Positions 7,787-17,501 of a stretch of 64,000 nt of DNA are shown here, piece after piece. Made by a program: the position numbers and the translations under genes. Under the pieces are notes generated by a model that was given only the letters and a program-made list of their open reading frames with translations, was not told the DNA's origin and made no database searches. Within the stretch, counting starts at the first letter, position 1. Every line of letters starts with the position of its first letter. The DNA is from Polyangia bacterium (GTDB taxonomy: Bacteria > Myxococcota_A > Polyangia > Polyangiales > JAUICN01). The stretch covers positions 331,929 through 395,928 of the forward strand of contig JAUICN010000001.1 of NCBI GenBank assembly GCA_030427835.1. Reading direction: 5' to 3'.

Positions 7787-9223
7787 ATGCTCTACCTGTT
7801 CGCCACACGAGCGGCCCTGATCGGACTCACCGCTTGCGCGGCGGTGGCGCTGTTCGGCGGGTGCGCGGGCACCTACGAGTCTGCGGTCCGGCACTACATC
7901 GACACCGTGCGCGCCCGCCATGATTGGCCCGTCGATACCAGTGGCAGCGGAACTCCTCTCTCGCGAACTCAAGCCGACTCGCTTTCGACCGGGGTCCGGG
8001 CCTACGTTGCTCTGGCGCTGCAAAACAACCCCGAAATTCGCGCCGCGTTTGAGCGTTGGCAGGCCAGCGTGCACCGCATCTCCCGGGCCCGTCGGCTGCC
8101 AGAGCCCACGCTGGGGTTTGGCTACTTCATTCAGTCTGTGGAGACGCGGGTGGGTCCCCAGCAAGCCCGTATCAGTCTGCAACAAGCGTTTCCCTGGCCG
8201 ACGAAGCTCACGGCTGGAGCCGATGCCGCCTCGGCACAAGCCCGTTCCATACAGCGGAGGTTCGAGGCCCAGTCGCTCATGATCGCGCAGCGGGTGGTGA
8301 CCGCCTACTGGAGTCTCTGGCAGATCCGCAGCACCCGCTCGATTCATCAGCAACATCTCGAAGTCGTCCGTGGCCTCTCCGAGTCCGTGAGAGCTCGAAT
8401 ATCGACCGGTACCGCTACGCTGGCGGACCTTCAACAGATCGATCTCACGGCCGCTCGTCTGGAGGACAACATTCGGGGCATGGATGAAGCCGAGCGCGTC
8501 GCAGAAGCTCAACTGCGCGCAGCGATTGGCGTGCAGGGTGACCTTGTCGTCCCCACTGATCAGCCGCCCTCCGATCCGGCGTCGCCGAGTGAGAGCCGTG
8601 AGGTGCTGGTCGCCGCGGCGCAGGACCACCCGATGATCACGAGCCTCGGCTTTATGGCTGAAGCGGCGGAATCCTCCGCACGAGCAGAGGCTGCCGACCG
8701 CTACCCGAGCTTCACAGTGGGCGCAGACTGGATCATCACCGGCGACGCGGTGATGCCCGGCGTGGCCGACAGCGGCAAGGATGCGGTCATCGTCGGCGCA
8801 GGTATCCGGATCCCGCTCTGGCAGGGAAGCTACTCGGATAGCATTGCGGCTGCTCGCGCCGACGCCAGGGCCCAACGAGCGGACCAGCGAGCCCTCGAAG
8901 ATCGAGCGTCCGCCGAGCTGACCACGTCACTCTCCAATGTGGAGGATGCCGTTCGACGTGTCGCCCTCTACCGAGGAACGCTCGTTCCTCAAGCGGAGTC
9001 AGCCTACGACTCGGTGCTCGGCGCATACACGGTAGGTCGTGGAACCGTTGCTCAGGCACTTCTTGCGCAACGTGATCTGCTGGAGTTGCGCATCGAACTC
9101 GACCGTGCACGCGCCGACTACGAACGGGCGTGGGCACGCCTCGAGGAAATAACGGGCCGCGAGGTCAGACGCGCGTCCATCGCCGCTGAAGGCGAAAGCG
9201 CCCCAGAAGCTACCGATGAGTGA
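7787..9223 (+). CDS. cusC: CusC-type outer-membrane efflux lipoprotein (TolC family)
   Basis: 478 residues. The signal peptide ends in a lipobox (FGGC, Cys near 26), as in CusC. The rest has the TolC pattern: two homologous halves of long amphipathic helices with short strand segments, e.g. ALALQNNPEIRAAFERWQ at the start of the first half and TTSLSNVEDAVRRVALYRGTLVPQAESAYD in the second. Forms the trimeric outer-membrane channel of the CusCBA copper/silver efflux system. Its stop overlaps the start of the adaptor gene by 8 bp. Confidence 0.9.
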   Translation: MLYLFATRAALIGLTACAAVALFGGCAGTYESAVRHYIDTVRARHDWPVDTSGSGTPLSRTQADSLSTGVRAYVALALQNNPEIRAAFERWQASVHRISRARRLPEPTLGFGYFIQSVETRVGPQQARISLQQAFPWPTKLTAGADAASAQARSIQRRFEAQSLMIAQRVVTAYWSLWQIRSTRSIHQQHLEVVRGLSESVRARISTGTATLADLQQIDLTAARLEDNIRGMDEAERVAEAQLRAAIGVQGDLVVPTDQPPSDPASPSESREVLVAAAQDHPMITSLGFMAEAAESSARAEAADRYPSFTVGADWIITGDAVMPGVADSGKDAVIVGAGIRIPLWQGSYSDSIAAARADARAQRADQRALEDRASAELTTSLSNVEDAVRRVALYRGTLVPQAESAYDSVLGAYTVGRGTVAQALLAQRDLLELRIELDRARADYERAWARLEEITGREVRRASIAAEGESAPEATDE

Positions 9224-11126
9224 AGCCATGATGAACCGTCTCAAAAAGTTGCTCGTGAGAATCCGAGAGGGGATGAGGCCACAGGTTGGAAGGGCGGGAC
9301 TCTTGCTTCTTGGATTCCTCATTGCTTCCGTCCTATTTGCCGTTCGTTCTTGCTCCGAGCCAAAACCGCACGATGACCACCGGGCCACGCCGGCCGCGAG
9401 CAGCAGCGAGCAGACCATCTGGACGTGCTCGATGCATCCCCAGATCCGCCAGCCCGAGCCAGGGCAGTGTCCGATCTGCGGCATGGATCTGATTCCAGTC
9501 ACATCAGGCGACAACGCGGGGGCCAGTAGCCCCACGCGCATCGTGCTTTCGGACCGAGCTCGGGCCCTTGCAAGGCTGCGAACGGTGCCCGTACGTCGTC
9601 GCGCAGACGCGTCGGGTCAACTGCGACTGCTCGGGCGCATTGACGCGAACGAAACGACGTTGAAAACGATCACCGCGTGGACGGGCGGCCGCATCGATCG
9701 GTTGCATGTCAACGTGACCGGCGAGCGTGTTCGCGCGGGCCAAGTCATCGCGACGCTGTACAGTCCCGAGGTTTTCGCAGCGCACCAGGACTTGCTCGTA
9801 GCAAAGCGACAGGTTGAGCGCATGGCGCAAAGCCCGGACTCATCGCGCCGTGCTGCGGCGGCGGCTCTCGATGCCGCGCGCGAGCGACTTCGTCTCCTCG
9901 GCGTTCCCGACGATGAGCTGGCCCGCATGGAAAGGCAGGAACGACCGACACGGGCGGTGGCGATTCGCACGCCATTCGCAGGCACGGTGATCGAACGAAT
10001 AGCCACCGAGGGTGCGTATGTTTCAACTGGGACGCCGCTCTACCGGCTCGCCAACTTGAGCACGCTGTGGCTGCAGCTCGATGCCTATGAGAGTGACCTG
10101 TCAGGGGTTGCCCTCGAAGACTCCGTGCGGGTCATGGTGGATGCCCTGCCGGGAGAGGACTTCGAAGGCAAGGTGGCGTTCATCGATCCAACGATCGATC
10201 CGCGAACCAGGACTGCGCGTGTTCGCGTCGTGCTGGACAACGCCGAGGGACGCCTGCGGCCCGGGATGTTTGCCCAGGCCACGGTGGCGACGGGTGCGGT
10301 GGCAGATGGAAGAAGCCCCCTGGTGGTGCCGGCCACAGCCCCGCTGTTCACGGGCCGGAGGGCGATACTCTACGTGGAGGTACGGGACGGCGACCGCACC
10401 GCCTACGAGGCCCGGACGGTGCGGCTCGGGCCTCGACTCGGAGACTTCTATCCCGTGGTGGCGGGACTTTCCGAGGGCGAGCGCGTAGTTTCGCGCGGGG
10501 CATTCGCGCTCGACGCCGACCTCCAGATTCGCGGCGGAGCGAGCATGATGACGTCCCCGGACGACAGCGCGGAGGGAGTGTGGGACGCGGCGATTGAGCT
10601 GAGCGCTGGGCAGCGTGGACAGCTGGCCCCGATCGTAACCGCCTACTTGGCCGTTCAGAAAGCACTCGCCGCCGACAGCCTGTCCGAGGCGAAAGCCGGA
10701 GCCGAGCGCTTGATAGCCGCGATTGCCACTGTGAGCTTCGAGCGCTCGCGAGAAGCTGCGGCAGCTTGGGCCGAAGTGAGCGCCGGCCTCGGCCAGCATG
10801 GCCGCCACGTGAAGATGGCGACGGATCTCGAGGGCGCGCGCTCAGGTTTCGAGGGGCTGAGCCAGGAGGTCGAGGTTCTGCTTCGCCGATTTGGTAACCC
10901 GCTCGACACACCTCTCAACGTTGCGTTCTGTCCGATGGCCGTAGGAAGCGAGGGTGCTTCCTGGGTGCAGCGTGGGACGGAGATCGAGAACTCGTATTTC
11001 GGGGCCTCGATGCGCGACTGCGGAGAAATTCAGCACCAAGTGCCGGCCGAATCGTTTCTTTCTCCGCCCGCTGATTCGAGCGCGACCAGGCAGGCACCTG
11101 CGCCTGCTGGAGGGCACCAGCATTGA
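9216..11126 (+). CDS. cusB: CusB-type RND periplasmic adaptor with heavy-metal-binding and DUF3347 domains
   Basis: 636 residues. Membrane anchor about 26-43; HMBD about 69-92 (CSMHPQI...CPICGMDL, Cys 71, 85, 88); then the barrel-sandwich lipoyl, alpha-hairpin and beta-barrel domains of an HlyD/CusB adaptor (LDAYESDLSGV, DPRTRTARVRVVL). The C-terminal 140 residues resemble DUF3347: CPMAVGSEGASWVQ followed by NSYFGASMRDCG. Both extra domains carry Cys/Met metal ligands, so the adaptor probably binds and hands over Cu(I)/Ag(I). Start 9216 overlaps cusC; ATG 9228 is an alternative. Its TGA overlaps the TTG start of cusA. Confidence 0.92.
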   Translation: MSEAMMNRLKKLLVRIREGMRPQVGRAGLLLLGFLIASVLFAVRSCSEPKPHDDHRATPAASSSEQTIWTCSMHPQIRQPEPGQCPICGMDLIPVTSGDNAGASSPTRIVLSDRARALARLRTVPVRRRADASGQLRLLGRIDANETTLKTITAWTGGRIDRLHVNVTGERVRAGQVIATLYSPEVFAAHQDLLVAKRQVERMAQSPDSSRRAAAAALDAARERLRLLGVPDDELARMERQERPTRAVAIRTPFAGTVIERIATEGAYVSTGTPLYRLANLSTLWLQLDAYESDLSGVALEDSVRVMVDALPGEDFEGKVAFIDPTIDPRTRTARVRVVLDNAEGRLRPGMFAQATVATGAVADGRSPLVVPATAPLFTGRRAILYVEVRDGDRTAYEARTVRLGPRLGDFYPVVAGLSEGERVVSRGAFALDADLQIRGGASMMTSPDDSAEGVWDAAIELSAGQRGQLAPIVTAYLAVQKALAADSLSEAKAGAERLIAAIATVSFERSREAAAAWAEVSAGLGQHGRHVKMATDLEGARSGFEGLSQEVEVLLRRFGNPLDTPLNVAFCPMAVGSEGASWVQRGTEIENSYFGASMRDCGEIQHQVPAESFLSPPADSSATRQAPAPAGGHQH

Positions 11127-14100
11127 GTACGCAAGACGACGCTGCACCAGCCGACGCCGGCCCCCCCGGCTCCGGCGGGCTATGGCAGGCTCTCATCGGT
11201 TGGTTTGTCGACAACAAACTAATCGTATTCCTTCTCGCCCTCATGCTGATCGGCGGCGGGATCTATGTTTCACCGTTTGCATGGCAAAGTGGACCGCTCC
11301 CAAGAGATCCGGTCCCAGTCGATGCCATTCCAGACATCGGCGAGAACCAGCAGATCGTCTTCACAGAATGGCCCGGGAGATCCCCGCGCGACGTCGAAGA
11401 TCAGATCACCTATCCGCTGACCACCGCCCTGCTGGGCATTCCCGGAGTTCGCACCGTCAGGAGCTCTTCGGCGTTTGGCTTCTCCACGATCTACGTCATC
11501 TTCAACGACAACGTCGAGTTCTACTGGTCTCGATCGCGGGTGCTTGAGAAGCTCGCCTCGCTTCCACCGGGTACCGTTCCTGATGGAGTCACGCCCACCC
11601 TGGGACCCGACGCGACCGCCCTCGGGCAGATTTTCTGGTACACGCTCGAGGGACAAGATCCGCAAGGAAACGTCGTTGGGGGATGGGACCCTGACGAGCT
11701 GCGGAGTATTCAGGATTGGACCGTTCGCTACGCGCTGCAGTCAGTAGAGGGCGTAAGCGAGGTTGCATCGATAGGCGGATTCGTCCGTGAGTATCAAGTC
11801 GACGTGGACCCCGAGGCGATGCGGGCTCACGGAGTGAGCCTTGCCCAGGTCGCAAACGCCGTGCGCAACTCAAACCTCGATGTCGGCGCTCGAACGCTGG
11901 AGGTCAACAGCGTCGAGTACCTCGTACGAGGGCTAGGGTTCGTTAAGGACCTGTCCGATCTCGAAGCCACCGTGGTCGTCGCTAGAGAGAACACACCGAT
12001 TCGTGTGCGCGACGTGGGCCGCGTCTCGCTCGGCCCCGCACTGCGTCGCGGGGCGCTGGATGACGAAGGAGCACCGGCCGTGGGCGGCGTCGTGGTGGCC
12101 CGCTACATGGAGAATCCGCTCGCCGTCATCGATGGTGTGAAGTCGAAGATCGAACAGATCCAGGCCGGTCTACCCAGGCGCACCTTGGAAGACGGAACCA
12201 CCAGCCAGGTCACGATCGTGCCGTTCTACGACCGCACGACGCTCATCCACGAAACGCTGGGAACCCTGTCGACAGCACTGTTTCAAGAGATCCTGATCAC
12301 CATCATCGTCGTGCTCATCATGCTTCGCAACCTGCGAAGCTCGATGCTGATCTCCGCCATGTTGCCCTTGGGGGTCTTGGGCGCATTCGTGGTGATGAAG
12401 GTGACGGGGGTGGACGCCAATATCATGGCGCTCGGCGGGATCGCCATCGCCATCGGAACCATGGTGGACATCGGGATTGTGTTCGTGGAGAACATGAACC
12501 AGCACCTTGAAGATGCCGCACCGGGGGATGATCGCGCGGCTGTGGTGCGTAGGGCTGCAGCCGAAGTCGCGCCGGCGGTCATGACCTCGGTACTCACCAC
12601 GGTCGTGAGCTTCCTGCCGGTCTTCGGTTTGTCATCGACTGAGCTGCGACTCTTTGCTCCGCTTGCGTTCACCAAGACGTTCGCGATGAGCGGCGCGCTT
12701 GTTCTCGCGTTGCTCGTGCTCCCTGGCGCAGCCCTGATCGTTTTCCGACGCAGGCCGCAGGCACCTCGCACCACCGCCCAGGGATGGAGGAAGCTCGCCG
12801 TCTCTCTGTTTCGTGCGGAACACATCCGCGACTGGATATTTTTCGGGCTTGGCTTCGCGTTGCTCAAGTACAGCCTTCTTGGAGGCCTGCTGGTCGCGGC
12901 GCTCGGCGGGTATCGTCTGGTGCGCCCGCTTCTGGCTCCCGTGACCAACAAGCGGATGACAACCGGCGAGAACATCCTCGCCGTGGTAGCAGTCACCCTG
13001 CTGCTCGCCGAGGACTGGCTGCCGCTCGGACACAGTAAGGGGCTGGTACTGAATGTTCTTTTCGTTGGCGCTTTGATTGCCGGCGTGATGGTCACGTTTC
13101 GGCTGTTTGAGTCGAGCTACCCAACGATCCTGCGCGCGATCCTTCGCCGAAAGCTCCTCTTTCTGCTCCTGCCGTTCTCGATCTTCCTATTCGGTACGAC
13201 GGCGTGGTTGGGCTTCGATCGGGTGTTCGGCTTCCTGCCTCAGTCTGTTCGCGTAAGCCGGCCGGTGGCCGCCGTTGCTCACGCATTCCCCGGCTTCGGA
13301 CGAGAGTACATGCCCCCGTTCGACGAGGGGTCCTATCTCTACATGCCGACTACGATGCCGCATGCGTCCATCGGAGAGGTGCTCGGCATGCTCTCGGAGA
13401 TGGACGCCGCCATCGCACAGATCCCAGAAGTAGACCGGGTCGTTGGAAAGCTAGGTCGCGCCGACAGCGCGCTCGATCCGGCGCCGCTCTCGATGATTGA
13501 AACCGTCATCACTTACAAGCCGGAGTACAGGGTGGCAGAGGACGGTAGCCGAGAGCGCCTATGGCGCGACCACATTCGCTCTCCGCGAGACATATGGACC
13601 GAAATCGTGCGCGCTGCTGAGCGTCCAGGGGTCACGAGTGCACCGACGCTGATGCCGATCAACGCGCGAATCGTGATGCTGCAGAGCGGCATGCGGGCAC
13701 CAATGGGCATCAAAGTGCACGGTCCCAGTCTTGAGGCAATTGAAGCGTTTGGTCTGCGGCTCGAAGAGATCCTGAAGACCGTTCCTTCGGTTCGAACAGA
13801 GACTGTGTTCGCGGACCGGGTCGTGGGAAAGCCCTACATCGAAATCGACCTCAATCGCGAGGCCATCGGCCGGTACGGACTCACGATAGTCGACGTCCAG
13901 CACGTGCTTCAGGTGGCCCTCGGGGGGATGACGTTGACGCGTACCGTGGAAGGTCGCGAGCGCTATCCGGTCCGCGTGCGCTACATGCGAGAGGAACGCG
14001 ACAGCCTAGAAGCGCTCGAGCGCATCTTCGTACCGACGCCGGGTGGGCAGCAGATTCCAATCACGCAGCTGGCTGACATCCAGTACGTGCGTGGCCCCCA

Positions 14101-14911
14101 GATGATCAAATCCGAGGATACGTTCCTCACCAGCTACGTCCTGTTCGACCGTCAGCCGAACATCGCGGAGGTCGAAACCGTCGAGCAAGCCCGAGCGGTC
14201 ATCCAGGGGCAGATCGATAGTGGCGAGCTTCAAGTACCTGCCGGCGTCAGCTTCGAGTTTTCGGGCTCCTACGAAAACCAAGTCCGAAGCGAGAAAAGGC
14301 TCATGGTCCTCATCCCCGTGGCATTGGCGCTCGTATTCATCCTGCTCTACCTCCAGTTTCATCGGGTGGCGACAAGCGCGATCATCTACTCGGGCGTAGC
14401 AGTGGCGGTATCGGGCGGGTTCACGCTGCTTTGGCTCTATGGGCAACCTTGGTTTCTGGACTTCGAGGTGCTGGGTACTTCGATGCGAGACTTGTTCCAA
14501 GTCGGCACGGTCAACATGTCGGTGGCCGTCTGGATCGGCTTCATCGCCCTGGTGGGCGTCGCGACGGACGATGGCGTGGTGCTGTCGACTTACTTGAAGC
14601 AGCGCTTCGAGCAGGCGCCGCCGAGAACCATTGAAGAGGTACGCGAGCGGACGCTCGAGGCGGGGACTCGCCGTGTTCGCCCTTGTCTAATGACCACCGC
14701 GACGACGATCCTTGCCCTGCTTCCCGTCATCACGTCGCAGGGCCGAGGCTCCGACATCATGGTGCCGATGGCCCTCCCGTCGGTGGGCGGAATGGCCATC
14801 GAGCTCATCACGCTGTTCGTGGTGCCCGTGCTCTACTGCGCGTTCGAAGAGCGCAAGCTGAAGGTACGAGCGGCACCGGAGCTCGCCAGTGATTTGAGAG
14901 GAGCAAGGTAA
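11123..14911 (+). CDS. cusA: CusA-type heavy-metal RND efflux pump
   Basis: 1262 residues, about 200 longer than E. coli CusA. TTG start at 11123 within the cusB stop, with GGAGG upstream. The heavy-metal RND signature GGIAIAIGTMVD...VENMNQHLEDA is in TM4, and the periplasmic porter has REYMPPFDEGSYLYMP. The extra length is a central insertion (about residues 540-670) with several added hydrophobic helices, seen in some CusA/CzcA relatives but not in the enteric protein. Proton-driven export of Cu(I)/Ag(I) from periplasm or cytoplasm through CusC. Its TAA overlaps the ATG of the next gene. Confidence 0.93.
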   Translation: MSTQDDAAPADAGPPGSGGLWQALIGWFVDNKLIVFLLALMLIGGGIYVSPFAWQSGPLPRDPVPVDAIPDIGENQQIVFTEWPGRSPRDVEDQITYPLTTALLGIPGVRTVRSSSAFGFSTIYVIFNDNVEFYWSRSRVLEKLASLPPGTVPDGVTPTLGPDATALGQIFWYTLEGQDPQGNVVGGWDPDELRSIQDWTVRYALQSVEGVSEVASIGGFVREYQVDVDPEAMRAHGVSLAQVANAVRNSNLDVGARTLEVNSVEYLVRGLGFVKDLSDLEATVVVARENTPIRVRDVGRVSLGPALRRGALDDEGAPAVGGVVVARYMENPLAVIDGVKSKIEQIQAGLPRRTLEDGTTSQVTIVPFYDRTTLIHETLGTLSTALFQEILITIIVVLIMLRNLRSSMLISAMLPLGVLGAFVVMKVTGVDANIMALGGIAIAIGTMVDIGIVFVENMNQHLEDAAPGDDRAAVVRRAAAEVAPAVMTSVLTTVVSFLPVFGLSSTELRLFAPLAFTKTFAMSGALVLALLVLPGAALIVFRRRPQAPRTTAQGWRKLAVSLFRAEHIRDWIFFGLGFALLKYSLLGGLLVAALGGYRLVRPLLAPVTNKRMTTGENILAVVAVTLLLAEDWLPLGHSKGLVLNVLFVGALIAGVMVTFRLFESSYPTILRAILRRKLLFLLLPFSIFLFGTTAWLGFDRVFGFLPQSVRVSRPVAAVAHAFPGFGREYMPPFDEGSYLYMPTTMPHASIGEVLGMLSEMDAAIAQIPEVDRVVGKLGRADSALDPAPLSMIETVITYKPEYRVAEDGSRERLWRDHIRSPRDIWTEIVRAAERPGVTSAPTLMPINARIVMLQSGMRAPMGIKVHGPSLEAIEAFGLRLEEILKTVPSVRTETVFADRVVGKPYIEIDLNREAIGRYGLTIVDVQHVLQVALGGMTLTRTVEGRERYPVRVRYMREERDSLEALERIFVPTPGGQQIPITQLADIQYVRGPQMIKSEDTFLTSYVLFDRQPNIAEVETVEQARAVIQGQIDSGELQVPAGVSFEFSGSYENQVRSEKRLMVLIPVALALVFILLYLQFHRVATSAIIYSGVAVAVSGGFTLLWLYGQPWFLDFEVLGTSMRDLFQVGTVNMSVAVWIGFIALVGVATDDGVVLSTYLKQRFEQAPPRTIEEVRERTLEAGTRRVRPCLMTTATTILALLPVITSQGRGSDIMVPMALPSVGGMAIELITLFVVPVLYCAFEERKLKVRAAPELASDLRGAR

Positions 14912-16734
14912 TGGACGAGGTGGATGGTCGCCGACGCCAGTTCCTCAAGACCAGCATTCGAGCGGGCGGCGCGTTGCTTCTTGGTCGCTTTGTCACCGGC
15001 TGCGCCACCTCGGGAGCCGTGGCGCCAATGCGCCGTTCCCTCGTCACCGCCCGCGGCGAGAGCATCGACCTCCACATCGCCGAAACTCGCGTGGCCATCG
15101 CGGGGGGACGCGCCACCGCGACGACCATCAACGGTGGCGTGCCCGGACCCGAGCTTCGGCTCAGAGAGGGGCAGGACGTGCTGCTACGCGTGCACAATGG
15201 ACTGGACGTTGATACGTCCATCCACTGGCACGGACTCTTGGTCCCGCCGGAGATGGACGGCGTGCCTGGCGTGAGCTTCCCCGGGATCCGTCCCGGCACG
15301 ACCTTCGAGTACCGCTTCCCGATCCGTCAGAGCGGGACCTACTGGTACCACAGCCACAGCGGCTTTCAGGAGCAGACGGGGATCTATGGGCCCATCGTGA
15401 TCCAACCGCGGGAGCCCGAGCCCTACGACTACCAGCGCGAGTTCACCATCGTCCTTTCGGACTGGACCTTCGAGAACCCGCATCGGGTGCTGGCCAACCT
15501 TAAACGGTACGGAGGGTACTACAACTACCAGCGCCGAACGCTGGCCAACCTTGGCGATGAGGCTGAGCGCATGGGCTTCTGGGGCGCTCTTGGCGATCGA
15601 CTGAGCTGGGGACGCATGCGCATGGATGCCTCCGACATCTCGGATGTCACGGGCGCTACGTACACGTTCCTGATGAACGGTCTCTCGCCCGATGAAAACT
15701 GGCGTGGGATGTTTCGTCCCGGAGAACGCGTCAGACTGCGCTTCATCAACGCGTCCGCGGCGACCTACTTCGACGTGCGGATTCCGGGGCTGCCTATGCA
15801 GGTCATCCAGGCCGACGGCATGCCCGTCGCGCCGGTTGAGACCGATGAGTTCCGACTGGCCATTGCCGAGACGCTGGACGTCGTCGTCGAGCCCACCCGC
15901 GCGGCCTACACCATCTTTGCCGAGGCGATGGACCGCAGCGGACACGCCCGGGGAACGCTGGCCACCGATCAAGTTTCGACGGCGCCGGTGCCAGGGCGAC
16001 GTCCGCGTCCGCTACTCACGATGGCAGACATGGGCATGGATCATGGCGACATGGAGGGCATGGATCACGGTGGCGCCCCCACGGGCGGGCACGGCTCCGA
16101 CCACGGCGGCGGGTCCCACAGAGGGCACGCGGGCATGTCCGGGATGGACCACGGTGGCGCTTCTGCAGCGGGCGATGCAGCGCCGAGATGCCGGGAGAAC
16201 CTCGAAGTCGTCGCTCGCCACGACGATGATGGTCATGGCGCCGGCAACGCGATGGTCGCAGAAACCGCGCGCTCTCGCATCACCGAGCCTGGAGTCGGCC
16301 TTGGCCAGGACGGCTGGCGCGTCCTCACCTATTCACAGCTGCGCCGAGCCGCGCCTGGGCCGTCGACTGCAGCAGTGACGAGAACGATCGAGCTGCACCT
16401 GACCGGCAACATGGAGCGCTACATGTGGTCGTTCGACGGTGAGCAGTACCACCATGACATGCCTGACATCGTCCTTCGCTACGGGGAGCGCGTCCGTTTC
16501 GTGCTCATCAACGACACGATGATGGCTCACCCCATACACCTCCACGGCATGTTCTTCGAGCTCGACGTGGGGGCGTGCGAGCGCAACCCGCTCAAGCACA
16601 CCGTCAACGTCCAGCCCGCCGAACGCACGTCCTTTGTCGTGACGGCCCACGAGGTCGGCCGCTGGGCCTTCCACTGCCACGTCCTCTATCACATGGAGGC
16701 GGGGATGTTCCGGGTGGTGGAGGTGCGCCAATGA
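14911..16734 (+). CDS. copA: Tat-exported multicopper oxidase CopA (PcoA type)
   Basis: 607 residues. Twin-arginine signal (R7-R8-R9-Q-F-L-K) and hydrophobic core, so it is exported folded. Four copper-binding motifs: IHWHG near 105, YWYHSHSG near 147, HPIHLHG near 540 and HCHVLYHMEAGM near 590. The Met/His-rich insertion (about 370-420, several MDH and GMDHG units) is typical of CopA/PcoA and binds Cu(I) for oxidation to Cu(II). Periplasmic copper detoxification. The ATG overlaps the cusA stop and the TGA overlaps copB in ATGA; the CopA-CopB order matches the classic cop/pco operons. Confidence 0.95.
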   Translation: MDEVDGRRRQFLKTSIRAGGALLLGRFVTGCATSGAVAPMRRSLVTARGESIDLHIAETRVAIAGGRATATTINGGVPGPELRLREGQDVLLRVHNGLDVDTSIHWHGLLVPPEMDGVPGVSFPGIRPGTTFEYRFPIRQSGTYWYHSHSGFQEQTGIYGPIVIQPREPEPYDYQREFTIVLSDWTFENPHRVLANLKRYGGYYNYQRRTLANLGDEAERMGFWGALGDRLSWGRMRMDASDISDVTGATYTFLMNGLSPDENWRGMFRPGERVRLRFINASAATYFDVRIPGLPMQVIQADGMPVAPVETDEFRLAIAETLDVVVEPTRAAYTIFAEAMDRSGHARGTLATDQVSTAPVPGRRPRPLLTMADMGMDHGDMEGMDHGGAPTGGHGSDHGGGSHRGHAGMSGMDHGGASAAGDAAPRCRENLEVVARHDDDGHGAGNAMVAETARSRITEPGVGLGQDGWRVLTYSQLRRAAPGPSTAAVTRTIELHLTGNMERYMWSFDGEQYHHDMPDIVLRYGERVRFVLINDTMMAHPIHLHGMFFELDVGACERNPLKHTVNVQPAERTSFVVTAHEVGRWAFHCHVLYHMEAGMFRVVEVRQ

Positions 16735-17477
16735 TCCGGGCTCGCCTCCACGCCATGAACGTCGCCGCGCTGATCCTGGGGGCCATCGTTGTTGGTTCGC
16801 CCGTATCTGCGAGCGCCGAGATGGGGGATCCACCGCTCAATCACATCATCTTGTTCGAGGAGCTCGAGTACGGTTTCAACAACGGAGAGAACCCGCTGAG
16901 CTGGGACTCTACGTCCTGGGTCGGTGGGGATTGGAATCGTGTGTGGTTCAAGACCGAGGGCGAGATGTCGACGACCGATCCGGAGGTGGATGGTGAAGCG
17001 CAGTTGCTCTACAGTCGCCTTATCGCGCCCTTTTGGGAGTTTCAGGTCGGGCTTCGCGGCGACCTCGTCGCCGCAGAAGGCCAAGCGACGGAAGGTCGTG
17101 GCCACCTGGTGCTCGGGCTCGAGGGGCTTGCGCCGTATTGGTTTGAAGTCGAGCCCGCGGTATTCGTGAGTCACCGGGGGGATGTCTCATTTCGTCTGCG
17201 GGCGACTTACGACCTGTTCATCACCCAGCGCCTAATCGCGCATCCGAGCTTCGAGACGAACATCGCCGTCCAGTCGGTGCCCGAGTTCGGAGTGGGGGCG
17301 GGCTTCAACGACATCGAGCTTGGGCTTCGTCTCGGCTATCAGATTGCCCGCGAGCTCACGCCTTACATCGGAATCTCGTGGAATCAGGCTTTTACCGAAA
17401 CGGCTGATTTCAGACGAGCGGCGGGAGGCAAAGCGAGTGACGTCCAAGGCGTCGCGGGCCTGCGATTTTGGTTCTGA
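16731..17477 (+). CDS. copB: Copper resistance outer-membrane protein CopB
   Basis: 248 residues from ATG 16731, which overlaps the copA stop (ATGA) and follows a GGTGG/GGAGG-like stretch; the frame opens earlier but that part is copA. Signal peptide about 1-30 ending ASA. The body has alternating beta-barrel character with the CopB pattern: FEELEYG, WDSTSWVGGDWNRVWFKTEGE, AQLLYSRLIAPFWEFQVGLRGD, ending in aromatic WF as outer-membrane barrels do. It works with CopA in periplasmic copper tolerance. Confidence 0.92.
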   Translation: MIRARLHAMNVAALILGAIVVGSPVSASAEMGDPPLNHIILFEELEYGFNNGENPLSWDSTSWVGGDWNRVWFKTEGEMSTTDPEVDGEAQLLYSRLIAPFWEFQVGLRGDLVAAEGQATEGRGHLVLGLEGLAPYWFEVEPAVFVSHRGDVSFRLRATYDLFITQRLIAHPSFETNIAVQSVPEFGVGAGFNDIELGLRLGYQIARELTPYIGISWNQAFTETADFRRAAGGKASDVQGVAGLRFWF

Positions 17478-17501
17478 CGTGGGGAGGACTTGAAGGACAT
17501 C

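Noticed and set aside
7475-8875. 466-codon minus-strand frame under cupredoxin and cusC
   Set aside because: Low-complexity Arg/Gly translation; the plus-strand genes have promoters, ribosome sites and recognisable domains.
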